In this document: in pieces, positions 25,948-33,974 of the stretch
Numbering within the stretch: the stretch's first letter is position 1
Layout of the letters: the number at the start of each line of letters is the position of its first letter
Source: Pseudomonas helleri
GTDB taxonomy: Bacteria; Pseudomonadota; Gammaproteobacteria; Pseudomonadales; Pseudomonadaceae
Reading direction: 5' to 3'
NCBI RefSeq assembly: GCF_009600315.1
Contig: NZ_WIWC01000031.1
Coordinates: forward strand, 1 to 58,807
Length of the DNA: 58,807 nucleotides
Position numbers and translations under genes: made by a program
Notes under the pieces: model-generated
What the model saw: the letters and a program-made list of their open reading frames with translations, nothing else
Databases searched by the model: none
What the model was told of the DNA's origin: nothing

Positions 25948-26840
25948 TCGGTAAACAGTTCGCGCCGGGCACCTTCGGTAATCGCAATGATGCCGGGGTG
26001 CCGGCTTTTACGTTCTACGGTGATGGCATAAAACGACTCGGTCACCGCCTCGGTTTGTCCGATCAGTTCAACATTGAACTGGCGCATGACCTCTTCCGCG
26101 ATCACGCTGGGGGCAATAAACACCCCGATCCCTGAATGCCCAAACGCCTGCATCAAAGCGCTGTCATCACATTCGCCGACAATTCGCGGCTGGATCTTTT
26201 GTTCCGCCAGCCAGCGCAAAAGTCGGCTGTGCAGTACGGTTTCCGGGCCGGGAATCAGCAGAGGAGCGCTTTGCAGGCTGTAGGGGAAATTCTGTGTATA
26301 CAAGGCTGCCAGCGCCGCGGTGGCAAAAAAGCTGATGCCGCACTCGCCCAGCTTTTGGCTCAGGCCTTTTATATCGAGGTGAGAAGGCATCGGGCTGTCG
26401 GAAATGACCAGATCCAAGCGTTGAATCGCCAGATCTCCCAGTAGCCTGTCGAGCTTGTCTTCGCGACAGGTGATACGAATGGGCTCATCCAGCGCCATGG
26501 TCGGCGCAATCAAGCGATAGACAATTGATTTGGGCACCACGTCTGCCACGCCGACCCGGAACAGAATCTGCTGCTCCTTGGGCGCCATGCGCAGCATGGT
26601 TTCCAGTTCGCTGCCGAGCTGGAACATCTGCTCGGCGTAAGGCAGTACCTGACGCCCGGTTTCAGTCAACTCAAGCTGGCGTCCGACCCGACGAAACAGC
26701 GGCAGGCCGTAGGTGTCTTCGAGCAAGCTGATTTGCCCGCTGATGGTTTGCGGCGTGAGGTTCAATTGTTCGCAGGCGCGAACAATGCTGCCGGTTTTGG
26801 CAACGACCCAAAAATAATGAAGTTGGCGGTAATTAAGCAT
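25944..26840 (-). CDS. nhaR: LysR-type activator NhaR
   Basis: A 298-residue LysR-type regulator. The N-terminal helix-turn-helix is LNYRQLHYFWVVAKTGSIVRACEQLNLTPQTISGQISLLE, very close to NhaR, which activates Na+/H+ antiporter genes in response to sodium. The effector domain follows (LDLVISDSPMPSHLDIKGLS...). No nhaA is adjacent here, so the target may be elsewhere or may be the divergent small lipoprotein. Confidence 0.88.
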   Translation of the reverse strand: MLNYRQLHYFWVVAKTGSIVRACEQLNLTPQTISGQISLLEDTYGLPLFRRVGRQLELTETGRQVLPYAEQMFQLGSELETMLRMAPKEQQILFRVGVADVVPKSIVYRLIAPTMALDEPIRITCREDKLDRLLGDLAIQRLDLVISDSPMPSHLDIKGLSQKLGECGISFFATAALAALYTQNFPYSLQSAPLLIPGPETVLHSRLLRWLAEQKIQPRIVGECDDSALMQAFGHSGIGVFIAPSVIAEEVMRQFNVELIGQTEAVTESFYAITVERKSRHPGIIAITEGARRELFTD

Positions 26841-26852
26841 CAGACAGACAAC

Positions 26853-26896
26853 ACTTCGTAAAAAGCGAAGTATAGCGTTTGAAAATACGAATTTTC
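26853..26896. promoter_or_regulatory. Two inverted repeats between nhaR and lipoprotein gene
   Basis: ACTTCG/CGAAGT with a 7-base spacer (26853-26871) and GAAAAT-ACG-AATTTTC (26881-26896) lie in tandem just upstream of nhaR. LysR regulators commonly bind such sites in their own divergent promoter. Assignment to NhaR is a guess from position. Confidence 0.35.
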
Positions 26897-26974
26897 CTGA
26901 ACTGTTTGCCTCTCTAGAATCGCGCGTTATTAGCGAGCCATCCTCAAGGCCGCCGGTTTAGAGAGGAATTCCCC

Positions 26975-27214
26975 ATGAAGGTTAAACATACAGCTGTCGC
27001 AGCGCTCTTGGCCGCGGGCTTATTGCTGATCAGTGGTTGTGATCAGGCTGAAAAAGCGGCGCAACAGATGTTGAACAAAACTGCAGAAACGGCCAAGCAG
27101 GCCATTGATGACACCCACAAGGCTGCGGAACAGGCATTAAGCGACGCAACAGGCGGGCTGATCGAAAAAAAGCAGTCTGAGCCAGAAAACCAGGAAACAT
27201 CGAACGCCATTTAA
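26975..27214 (+). CDS. Small helical lipoprotein
   Basis: A 79-residue lipoprotein with signal MKVKHTAVAALLAAGLLLISGC; the lipobox LISGC gives acylated Cys22. The mature part (DQAEKAAQQMLNKTAETAKQ...) is a heptad-like amphipathic helix rich in Ala, Lys and Gln, like other small envelope stress lipoproteins. AGAGGAA precedes the ATG at a good distance. The TerC gene follows 30 bp later, so both may share a transcript. Function unknown. Confidence 0.8.
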   Translation: MKVKHTAVAALLAAGLLLISGCDQAEKAAQQMLNKTAETAKQAIDDTHKAAEQALSDATGGLIEKKQSEPENQETSNAI

Positions 27215-27244
27215 CCCGTAGCACTCCAGAGTCAGAACACACCT

Positions 27245-28006
27245 ATGGACTATCTTTTACAGCTGGCGGCGAGCCCCGCCGCCTGGGTCGCGTTGGCCAC
27301 GTTGATCGTGATGGAAATCGTGCTGGGTATCGATAACCTGATCTTTATCTCGATCCTGACCAACAAGTTGCCCGAGCAATACCGCACCAAAGCCCGTCGA
27401 ATCGGTATCGGCATGGCGCTGATTCTACGTTTGGGTCTGCTGGGCACTATTGCCTACATCGTGCAGCTCACCGCGCCGGTATTTGAAGTGTTGGGCAAGG
27501 CCTTTTCCTGGAAGGACATGATTTTGATCGCCGGTGGTTTGTTCCTGGTGTGGAAAGCCACCAGTGAAATTCACCACAGCATGACGCCGCAACCTGAAGA
27601 AAAAACCGAAAGCGTGTCGTCGAAAGTGACACTTGGCTTTGCGGCGGCGATTGGTCAGATTTTGATGCTGGATTTGGTGTTTTCCATCGACAGTATCATT
27701 ACCGCAGTCGGTATGACCGAGCACTTGCCCATCATGGTGATTGCAGTGGTCGTGGCGGTACTGGTGATGTTGCTGGCCTCTGAGCCCTTGGCCAAGTTCA
27801 TCAATGACAACCCGACCGTGGTGATGCTGGCGCTGGCCTTCTTGATCATGATTGGCATGACGCTGATTGCTGAAGGCTTTGGTGCTCACGTCCCTAAAGG
27901 GTATGTGTATGCGGCGATGGCATTCTCTGCGACGGTCGAGACGCTGAACATTCTGGCCCGCCGGGTACGTGAAAAGCGTCAGGCTGCTGTGGCGAAGTCC
28001 TTGTAA
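27245..28006 (+). CDS. TerC family membrane protein
   Basis: A 253-residue integral membrane protein with seven predictable helices. The TerC signature is present: LIVMEIVLGIDNLIFISILTNKLP near residue 20 and its inverted-repeat counterpart LMLDLVFSIDSIITAVGMTEH near residue 140. The acidic residues (E, D, N) lie inside the membrane. TerC relatives are implicated in manganese or metal efflux; the substrate here is unassigned. A strong bidirectional terminator follows. Confidence 0.9.
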   Translation: MDYLLQLAASPAAWVALATLIVMEIVLGIDNLIFISILTNKLPEQYRTKARRIGIGMALILRLGLLGTIAYIVQLTAPVFEVLGKAFSWKDMILIAGGLFLVWKATSEIHHSMTPQPEEKTESVSSKVTLGFAAAIGQILMLDLVFSIDSIITAVGMTEHLPIMVIAVVVAVLVMLLASEPLAKFINDNPTVVMLALAFLIMIGMTLIAEGFGAHVPKGYVYAAMAFSATVETLNILARRVREKRQAAVAKSL

Positions 28007-28022
28007 CAGTAAGTAGCTGCAT

Positions 28023-28060
28023 AAAAAGCCGTCCTCCCTGCTCGGGTAGGACGGCTTTTT
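28023..28060. terminator. Bidirectional terminator
   Basis: AAAAAGCCGTCCT (28023-28035) pairs perfectly with AGGACGGCTTTTT (28048-28060). The flanking A-run and T-run allow termination from both sides, serving the TerC gene and the convergent small membrane gene. Confidence 0.9.
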
Positions 28061-28226
28061 AATGGACGTTGATCGCGCGGGCGGGCGGTTTTTCCAGGCT
28101 GACTTTCGGCTTTGGCTGAACCTGCGGGTGATGATGGCGGCTGATGCGCATTAAACCCCACAGCATTGCTCCGGCAACGCTTAGCCAACCGCAGACCAGC
28201 AAAAAAATGGTTAATGCCGGGCTCAT
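28059..28226 (-). CDS. Small single-pass membrane protein
   Basis: A 55-residue protein with one N-terminal membrane helix (PALTIFLLVCGWLSVAGAMLWG) and a basic, proline-rich cytoplasmic tail (SRHHHPQVQPKPK). AAGGAGG lies 5 bases before the ATG at 28226, a near-ideal start. Function unknown. The stop codon lies inside the T-run of the shared terminator. Confidence 0.7.
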   Translation of the reverse strand: MSPALTIFLLVCGWLSVAGAMLWGLMRISRHHHPQVQPKPKVSLEKPPARAINVH

Positions 28227-28446
28227 AAGTGCCTCCTTTGCCCCCGATGGGCACACACACTAAGCAAGAGACAGTCTAGCGTGGACGATGTTGCAGTCTA
28301 TTGACCAAAGGTCGTGCTGCACCAACTGATTTGCTCTATCGGGTCATAATCTCTGCCCTTTAAGGCTATACCTCACCTGTTGGCCACCCTATGATCTGCA
28401 GCCATGCCGGATCGCAGGTCTGGCACTTTTTTCAAAGTGAGGGAGC

Positions 28447-29127
28447 ATGCAGGCAGTGACGGGATTGAGATCGGTACGACTTTGGCTGGCGCCATTAATT
28501 GCGTGGGTGGTAGTGGGATGCGCCAGTGTCGAACCGCCAGGTATCCGCCATTTGCCTGAAAGGGTGGAGCTCAACGGCGTGCCTTTCTACCGTGGCAATG
28601 CCCATCAGAGCGGCCCGCACGTATTAGCCAGTATGCTCGGCGAGCAGCGGATCAGCGTGACTCCGGGCCTGCTGGTCAAGCCCTTGAAATTGCCGGGCGC
28701 AGAGGCGTCTTTGCAAGGCAATATCGAGCAACTTGCTAGCGGGTATGGGCTGGTGGTGTATCCGCTGGACACTTCACTTGAAGCGCTGTTGACTCAAGTG
28801 GCTGCCGGTTACCCGGTGATGCTGCGTTTCAGCGACGGGACGGTATGGTCCGAACCGCGCTACGCGATGCTGGTGGGCTACAACCGTGCCAAGCACACCG
28901 TGCTGCTGCGTGCAGGCATGGAGCGTCGGCGGTTGATGGACTTCAACACCTTCGAGTCTGCCTGGAAGGATGCAGGAGGGTGGGCGGTGCTGATTCTGTC
29001 GCCTGATCAACTACCGGCCAAAGTCGACAAAGCGCGTTGGCTGAAGGCAGCCAACGACTTGTCGCGTTCGGGTCAGGAACAGGCCGGTGCAAAGGCGATT
29101 AAAACGCTGTCCAACGCAGCACCTTAA
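28447..29127 (+). CDS. C39-peptidase-like lipoprotein, catalytic residues replaced
   Basis: A 226-residue predicted lipoprotein (WVVVGC, Cys25). The body looks like the peptidase C39-like domain: VPFYRGNAHQSGPHVLASML aligns with the family's QCGPAALA motif, but the nucleophile position is Ser55. RYAMLVGYN replaces the usual HYAVLVGYD, so the catalytic His is Arg138 and the Asp is Asn. It is therefore probably a binding protein and not a protease. The ribosome site AGTGAGGGAG lies before the ATG. Confidence 0.75.
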   Translation: MQAVTGLRSVRLWLAPLIAWVVVGCASVEPPGIRHLPERVELNGVPFYRGNAHQSGPHVLASMLGEQRISVTPGLLVKPLKLPGAEASLQGNIEQLASGYGLVVYPLDTSLEALLTQVAAGYPVMLRFSDGTVWSEPRYAMLVGYNRAKHTVLLRAGMERRRLMDFNTFESAWKDAGGWAVLILSPDQLPAKVDKARWLKAANDLSRSGQEQAGAKAIKTLSNAAP

Positions 29128-29137
29128 TTATCAGAGC

Positions 29138-30421
29138 CTAGAAGCCGAACTTGTCCCTCAAACTGTAATACCAGGCCCCCAGCGCTGTAAGCGGCGTGCG
29201 CAACAGTTGCCCGCCGGGGAATGGGTAGTGCGGCAGATCGGCAAAGGCATCAAACCGCTCGGCTTGTCCGCGCAAGGCTTCAGCCAACACCTTGCCGGCC
29301 AAGTGGGTGTAAGTCACCCCGTGACCGCTGCACCCTTGCGAATAATAGATGTTGTCACCTATGCGGCCGACCTGAGGTAGTCGTGACAACGTCAGCAGGA
29401 AATTACCTGTCCACGCGTAGTCAATTTTCACATCCTTGAGCTGTGGGAAGGCTTTGAGCATTTTCGGCCGGATGATCGCCTCGATATTGGCCGGGTCCCG
29501 TGCTCCATAGACCACGCCACCGCCGAAGATCAGGCGCTTGTCGCCCGAGAGACGGTAGTAGTCGAGCAAGTAGTTACAGTCTTCGACACAGTAATCTTGC
29601 GGCAACAAAGTGCTGGCCAACGACTCGCTCAACGGCTCGGTGGTGATCACCTGAGTGCCGCACGGCATCGACTTGGACGCCAACTCCGGTACCAGATTGC
29701 CCAGATAGGCATTGCCCGCCACGATAATAAACTTGGCGCGCACCTTGCCGTGTGGCGTATGCACTACCGGATTGGGGCCGCGATCGATACGCACAGCGGG
29801 CGACTGTTCATAAATCGTGCCGCCCAGTGACTCGACGGCAGCGGCTTCGCCCAGCGCCAGATTCAACGGATGAATATGGCCGCCGCTCATATCCAGCAAA
29901 CCCCCTTGGTACTGATCGCAGGCTACTACTTCACGAATACGTCGCTGGTCCAGCAATTCCAGCTGCGTATTGCCGTAACGCTCCCACAGTTTTTTCTGCG
30001 CTTCGAGGTGGCCCATCTGCTTGCTGGTGATCGCCGCGAAGACGCCGCCGTTTTTCAGATCGCACTGAATGTTATAGGTGGCGACGCGCTCGCGAATAAT
30101 CCTGGCGCCTTCAAACGCCATCTGTCCAAGCAGTTGCGCCTGCCGGGGCCCTACCGTGCGTTCAATCACATCAATGTCGCGGCTGTAACTGTTAACGATC
30201 TGGCCGCCATTACGACCCGAAGCACCAAAACCCACCTTGGCAGCTTCCAGCACCGTCACCTTGAATCCGCTTTCGAGCAAGAACAGCGCGCTAGAGAGGC
30301 CGGTGTAACCTGCACCGATGACGCATACATCCGTTTCGATATCGTCGTGCAGAGCAGGGCGCTCTGGAGCCGGATTAGCCGAGGCCGCGTAGTAAGACTG
30401 AGGGTAGGGGGTGTTCGACAT
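29138..30421 (-). CDS. puuB: Gamma-glutamylputrescine oxidase (PuuB type)
   Basis: A 427-residue FAD-dependent amine oxidase of the DAO family. It oxidises gamma-glutamylputrescine in putrescine catabolism. The N-terminal YYAASANPAPERPALHDDIE and FAD motif VCVIGAGYTGLSSALFLLESG closely match E. coli PuuB as I recall it. So do GFGASGRNGGQIVNSYSRD and the C-terminal GCSGHGVTYTHLAGKV. No other puu gene is adjacent, so the substrate could be another glutamylated polyamine. Confidence 0.85.
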   Translation of the reverse strand: MSNTPYPQSYYAASANPAPERPALHDDIETDVCVIGAGYTGLSSALFLLESGFKVTVLEAAKVGFGASGRNGGQIVNSYSRDIDVIERTVGPRQAQLLGQMAFEGARIIRERVATYNIQCDLKNGGVFAAITSKQMGHLEAQKKLWERYGNTQLELLDQRRIREVVACDQYQGGLLDMSGGHIHPLNLALGEAAAVESLGGTIYEQSPAVRIDRGPNPVVHTPHGKVRAKFIIVAGNAYLGNLVPELASKSMPCGTQVITTEPLSESLASTLLPQDYCVEDCNYLLDYYRLSGDKRLIFGGGVVYGARDPANIEAIIRPKMLKAFPQLKDVKIDYAWTGNFLLTLSRLPQVGRIGDNIYYSQGCSGHGVTYTHLAGKVLAEALRGQAERFDAFADLPHYPFPGGQLLRTPLTALGAWYYSLRDKFGF

Positions 30422-30605
30422 TCTGCAGCCTCTGTTTTATATTTTTTACGAGTGAGGCCGATGCTACCTGAGAAGAAAACCAGCGGCTAGCCACTGTCTA
30501 TTGAGGTTTTTTGCGCTTCCGACAAATAATTCGACTATTCATAGAGTTAGCTGCAAAAAAGGTGTTGACACCCCTCCGCAAATCTATAGAATGCGACCCC
30601 ACAGC

Positions 30606-30682
30606 AGGCACGTAGCTCAGTTGGTTAGAGCACCACCTTGACATGGTGGGGGTCGTTGGTTCGAGTCCAATCGCGCCTACCA
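30606..30682 (+). tRNA. tRNA-Val (anticodon GAC)
   Basis: A 77-nt tRNA with encoded CCA. The anticodon stem CCACC/GGTGG encloses TTGACAT with GAC at 30640-30642. The T arm is GGTTCGAGTCC. The acceptor stem AGGCACG / CGCGCCT pairs except at 5-68, where A30610 faces C30674. It heads the decayed prophage region, whose left repeat starts 19 bp after the tRNA. Confidence 0.93.
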
Positions 30683-30700
30683 AACAAAATCCGCTCTGCT

Positions 30701-30775
30701 GGGCGGTCTAGAAGGGCTCACCGAAAGGTGGGCCCTTTTTTGTTGTCTGCGATTTGCAAAACCTTTGCAAAACCC
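30701..30775. repeat. Left copy of 75-bp direct repeat
   Basis: 30701-30760 is identical to 33975-34034. The next 15 bases match 34035-34049 with two changes. The repeat includes a hairpin terminator. It lies just after tRNA-Val, in the position expected for the left border of an integrated element. Confidence 0.85.
30712..30741 (+). terminator. Terminator of tRNA-Val, inside the direct repeat
   Basis: AAGGGCTCACC (30712-30722) pairs with GGTGGGCCCTT (30727-30737) around GAAA, followed by six T. A duplicate of the same terminator lies at 33986-34015 in the right repeat copy. Confidence 0.85.
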
Positions 30776-30780
30776 CCACC

Positions 30781-30891
30781 TCAGAACGCCAAATCAGCCC
30801 CCACCTCCAGGTACTCGATACCTTTCTCTGTGTGTCCCTCCAGCCTGGCCCTAAGTACGACTGGTTCAGGGTCGGTGTAGCCGCGCCGCTT
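30781..30891 (-). pseudogene. 3' remnant of an unidentified phage-type gene
   Basis: On the minus strand 36 codons are open up to a TGA at 30781-30783. The reading starts KRRGYTDPEPVVLRARLE and ends YLEVGADLAF. There is no start codon, and a stop is in frame just upstream. The peptide looks protein-like. A truncated gene ending right beside the left repeat is where an integrase gene would end, but I do not recognise catalytic motifs. It overlaps the noisy 5' part of the toxin frame. Confidence 0.4.
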
Positions 30892-30915
30892 TTAGTAGGC
30901 GGTGTAGCGCTATTG

Positions 30916-31749
30916 ATGCCCAACACCACTTCTGCTGACTGCGCCTTTTACAAATCAGAGCAATACGCCCAGCTCACCAAAGGCAATACGCAGGTTCGTA
31001 TAAACCTTAAATACCTGGACGATGGAGCGGTCAGTGTTTACGGGTTCTACACAGGCAATCAACCGGACTGGAGACAAGTTCCGGTTGTAGCTGCGACCCC
31101 CCGCGGTGAGCAACTGGTGGCAGATGTCGGCAACGGTCTGGAAATTATATGGACTCCAGCCGTCGATACGAATGAAGTACTGGGCATTCCTGCGTTAGAG
31201 GCGGCATCACTAAAGCCTGGTGCATGGGTATTTCCGGCGACCGAGCAAGCTGACAGGATTCTGGAGAATCCAGAGCATCCACCGGAATATCAGGATTTTA
31301 TCATCTGGTTTCCGACCCACCCGCAGATAGCTCCGATCTATCTGTCACTGAACCTGCGCTATGCACCGGGTGTGGTATCAGGAACGGGCGAGGATCTTTG
31401 GGGGGTGTGGCTTGATCATGCCAGCAGTGGCATGGGTGCACCTCTTCCTACGGCAGTGGTCGATGTGCTTAGGGGCAGGACGTACAGCAGGTTTGATTCT
31501 TTCAGGCGTGCGTTTTGGAGGGAGGTTTCGAGGGTTCCGGAACTTGCCGATCAGTTCACTGTTCGCGTTCTTGAGAAGGCACAGAAAGGAAAGGCTCCAA
31601 CGGTAAAATTTTCCGACAAAGCAGGGAAAAGACATCGTTATGAGCTTCATCATTTAACGCGAATAGTCGATGGTGGGGGGGGTTATGACGTCGATAATAT
31701 TCGTGTAAATACCCCTAAAAATCACATAGCGCTTCATGAGCAAGAGTAA
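30916..31749 (+). CDS. S-type pyocin/colicin DNase toxin, N-terminally truncated
   Basis: About 278 residues from the first ATG; the frame is open from 30754 without a family-like start. The first two thirds match the pyocin S/colicin translocation-type domain (QYAQLTKGNTQVRINLKYLDD, NPEHPPEYQDFIIWFP). The C-terminus is an HNH nuclease of the colicin E9/pyocin S2 type: YELHHLTRIVDGGGGYDVDN then IRVNTPKNHIALHEQE, with the His-His, Asn and two late His in place. Receptor-binding or PAAR regions are missing, probably lost at about 30892. Confidence 0.8.
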   Translation: MPNTTSADCAFYKSEQYAQLTKGNTQVRINLKYLDDGAVSVYGFYTGNQPDWRQVPVVAATPRGEQLVADVGNGLEIIWTPAVDTNEVLGIPALEAASLKPGAWVFPATEQADRILENPEHPPEYQDFIIWFPTHPQIAPIYLSLNLRYAPGVVSGTGEDLWGVWLDHASSGMGAPLPTAVVDVLRGRTYSRFDSFRRAFWREVSRVPELADQFTVRVLEKAQKGKAPTVKFSDKAGKRHRYELHHLTRIVDGGGGYDVDNIRVNTPKNHIALHEQE

Positions 31750-31751
31750 AC

Positions 31752-32012
31752 ATGGAACTTAGAAAAGCGTTGAGCGACTACACTGAGCGTCAGTTCGAAC
31801 AGTTTGTTCAGGAAATAATTGACGATATTGGTACCGATACCTATCAAGACGAACTGATGTCTCACTTTGATTTTCTAGTGGGTCATATAGGTGGGACAGA
31901 TTTGATTTTTTATTCAAAGCCCGGTGCAGATGACTCAGCACAAGGCATCACAAAAACTATAAAAAACTGGTGCGAAGCCAACGGTTTACCCGGTTTTAAA
32001 CCACGATTCTAA
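31752..32012 (+). CDS. Colicin/pyocin DNase immunity protein (Im family)
   Basis: An 86-residue acidic protein of the Im2/Im9 type that binds and blocks HNH DNase bacteriocins. The match is clear: LRKALSDYTERQFEQFVQEI at the start, DFLVGHIGGTDLIFYSKPGA in the middle (helix III Tyr/Asp region) and GITKTIKNWCEANGLPGFKP at the end. It starts 2 bp after the toxin stop, the usual arrangement. Intact immunity beside a truncated toxin suggests retention for protection. Confidence 0.92.
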   Translation: MELRKALSDYTERQFEQFVQEIIDDIGTDTYQDELMSHFDFLVGHIGGTDLIFYSKPGADDSAQGITKTIKNWCEANGLPGFKPRF

Positions 32013-32162
32013 GAATCTACCTACCCAATAATTCCCCCGCAAATCCTACAGTGCTGCTTGTTCTAGTTGATTTTAGACTTGGACAGGCAACGCTGTGGCC
32101 AATAGAAAAGCTAATCACATGATCAATGCATTTAGTTTTCTGCCTGTACCTGAGGAGGGTTA

Positions 32163-33194
32163 ATGCCAGCTCGAACAGTATTCATCGGCTGCCAGCCTTT
32201 AGTCGTTCAGATCATTCTGTACGCAGTGCTGGGCGTCCGCTTTGGCCGCGAACACCGGCTGGCAGTGCATTCCTGCGCCGAAGCCATTCATGCCTTGTGC
32301 GTCTCGATACCCGGTTTTAAGCGCTTCCTGCGCTTGTCGGAAGAGCGCGGCCTGACCTTTGCCGTGTTCCGGGGCAAACAGAACTTATCCGTGGATGAAA
32401 TGGACATGCGCTCAGGGCGCGCCGAGCCGATCCGCATTGCACCCATCGTTATGGGTCGTAAAGCCGGACTGTTTCAAACCATCGCCGGCATTGCGCTGAT
32501 CGTGGTGGGGGCTATCACCCAGCTGTATTACCTCGTCGCGGCGGGTGCAGGCTTGGCCATTGGCGGGGTGGCGACCCTGCTTTCGCCATCACCTGCGGGG
32601 CTGTTGGGGCAAGAGGATTCAGGCAACAAAGCCAGTTACGCGAGCGCGACATCGGCGGCGCATTGGGTTCAGTGGACATTTACGCAACAGATCGACAGTA
32701 GGGAATTTCCGGACGGCGGGGAAAACTTTCCCGGCGCCAGTTGGGATTTTCGACCGGGCACGGTCGATCAAAACCACATCTCTGGATTTCCTGCGGTTGA
32801 AAACGAAATCACCCAAGGCTTCCCGATTGAACTGCGTTCTGATGCGGCGTGGACTCGGGCCATTACCGACCCGCAACTGTCGGCCGTGCGCATTCGTCTT
32901 TCATGGCCACAAATCTGGGAAGTCAAAACCAACGGTGACCAAGTCGGGTACCGCATTGATTACGTGATTGAACTGTCCGTCAACGGCGGCAGCTTTCAGC
33001 CTTACCTCAATGCCACGCTCGCCGATAAAGGCACCTCAGAATACGAGCGCAGCCACCGGGTAGACCTGCCCGAGGGCTTTACCATGGCGCTGGTATGCGT
33101 GCGCTGGTTGACGGCCAACCGCAACGACAGCAACTGGGCCGACACCATGCGCACGAATGCGCTGACCGAAGTCATCGATGTAAATCACATGTGA
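32163..33194 (+). CDS. Fused and truncated phage tail protein (gpI-gpJ type)
   Basis: A 343-residue frame. Residues 1 to about 145 look like lambda tail assembly protein I (YAVLGVRFGREHRLAVHSCA, RGKQNLSVDEMDM, GLFQTIAGIALIVVG). From about 183 (GGENFPGASWDFRPGTVDQ, SGFPAVENE) it matches the early part of host-specificity protein J, which begins well inside J. J then stops after TEVIDVNHM, roughly a quarter of its normal length. It is a deletion fusion, not a functional tail gene. GAGGAGG precedes the ATG. Confidence 0.8.
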   Translation: MPARTVFIGCQPLVVQIILYAVLGVRFGREHRLAVHSCAEAIHALCVSIPGFKRFLRLSEERGLTFAVFRGKQNLSVDEMDMRSGRAEPIRIAPIVMGRKAGLFQTIAGIALIVVGAITQLYYLVAAGAGLAIGGVATLLSPSPAGLLGQEDSGNKASYASATSAAHWVQWTFTQQIDSREFPDGGENFPGASWDFRPGTVDQNHISGFPAVENEITQGFPIELRSDAAWTRAITDPQLSAVRIRLSWPQIWEVKTNGDQVGYRIDYVIELSVNGGSFQPYLNATLADKGTSEYERSHRVDLPEGFTMALVCVRWLTANRNDSNWADTMRTNALTEVIDVNHM

Positions 33195-33197
33195 CCG

Positions 33198-33407
33198 TCA
33201 GCTTATGGTTTTTATGTTTATCGCTTGCATCACACCTTTTGAATTAGGTTCTAAGTCGTAAGAAACTCTAACCCCTGCTTTCAATGTTTTAGCAATATCT
33301 TCATTAACGGTGAAAGAATTGAAAAAAACATCGGCTCCACTCTCGTCAGCTGTAATGAAGCCCTGAGGTTTTTCGGGGTAGAAAAATTTAATGGATCCAG
33401 TGCTCAT
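33198..33407 (-). CDS. Divergent cold-shock-domain protein
   Basis: A 69-residue protein with the cold-shock domain plan: GSIKFFYPEKPQGFITADES, then DVFFNSFTV and VSYDLEPNSKGVMQAINI. The RNP1 motif is altered (PQGFI instead of KGFGFI), while RNP2 is kept (VFFNSF). AAGGAG is 8 bases before the ATG. Phage-borne CspA-like genes are common. It is convergent with the tail remnant, 3 bp apart. Confidence 0.8.
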   Translation of the reverse strand: MSTGSIKFFYPEKPQGFITADESGADVFFNSFTVNEDIAKTLKAGVRVSYDLEPNSKGVMQAINIKTIS

Positions 33408-33563
33408 GATTGTGTCTCCTTATAGTTACTGAGTGGCGAAACTCTTTATTTACAATGAAACTTTAAAAGCTGAATGGATACTGTCATTAATAACAGGTGG
33501 CATGACCGGTCATCTGAAAGAATTCATAGATACAAGGAAGCGAATGTCAATATCCAGTAGGCA

Positions 33564-33974
33564 ATGGTGCTAATCCTTCCGAATGCCGGCCAAGTTGCCG
33601 GCATTTATGTACCTGTCTTAAACACTGCCATGAACCGGTACCAGATTGTGGCCCTAAACGCGTTGCGGTCTTTATCGCGCAGATTGGCCACGAATCCGGC
33701 CAGTTCAAATATGTCAAAGAAATCTGGGGGCCAACCGTTGCCCAGACCCGCTATGAAGGTCGCGCAGATCTGGGCAACACCCAGGCGGGTGACGGCTCGA
33801 AGTATCGCGGCGTGGCCTGATCGAGATCACCGGGCGTGCAAACTACAAGGCATGCGGCGAAGCGCTAGGCCTTGACTTGATAAACCATCCTGAATTGCTA
33901 GAGAAGCCGCAGCATGCGTGTATGTCTGCTGGGTGGTTTTGGGCAACGAAAGGTCTGAGCCCCCTGGATGATGA
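33564..33974 (+). pseudogene. Broken GH19 chitinase-type endolysin
   Basis: Pieces of a phage endolysin are readable in three frames. LILPNAGQVAGIYVPVLNTA is in frame from 33564. After a lost base at about 33649 comes GPKRVAVFIAQIGHESGQFK with the catalytic Glu. After another at about 33811 comes GLIEITGRANYKACGEALGL. It ends abruptly at 33974, where the right direct repeat begins. Upstream, ATG 33544 with a TAG may be the decayed true start. Two frameshifts and a missing 3' end make it nonfunctional. Confidence 0.85.

Noticed and set aside
30701..30775. Direct repeat as a classical tRNA 3'-end attachment site
   Set aside because: The repeat starts 19 bp after the tRNA, and the right copy is not preceded by a tRNA 3' end. 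It is called only a border repeat of uncertain origin.
30754..30915. N-terminal extension of the bacteriocin toxin from TTG 30754
   Set aside because: It begins inside the direct repeat, shows no toxin-like sequence, and overlaps a better protein-like reading on the other strand.
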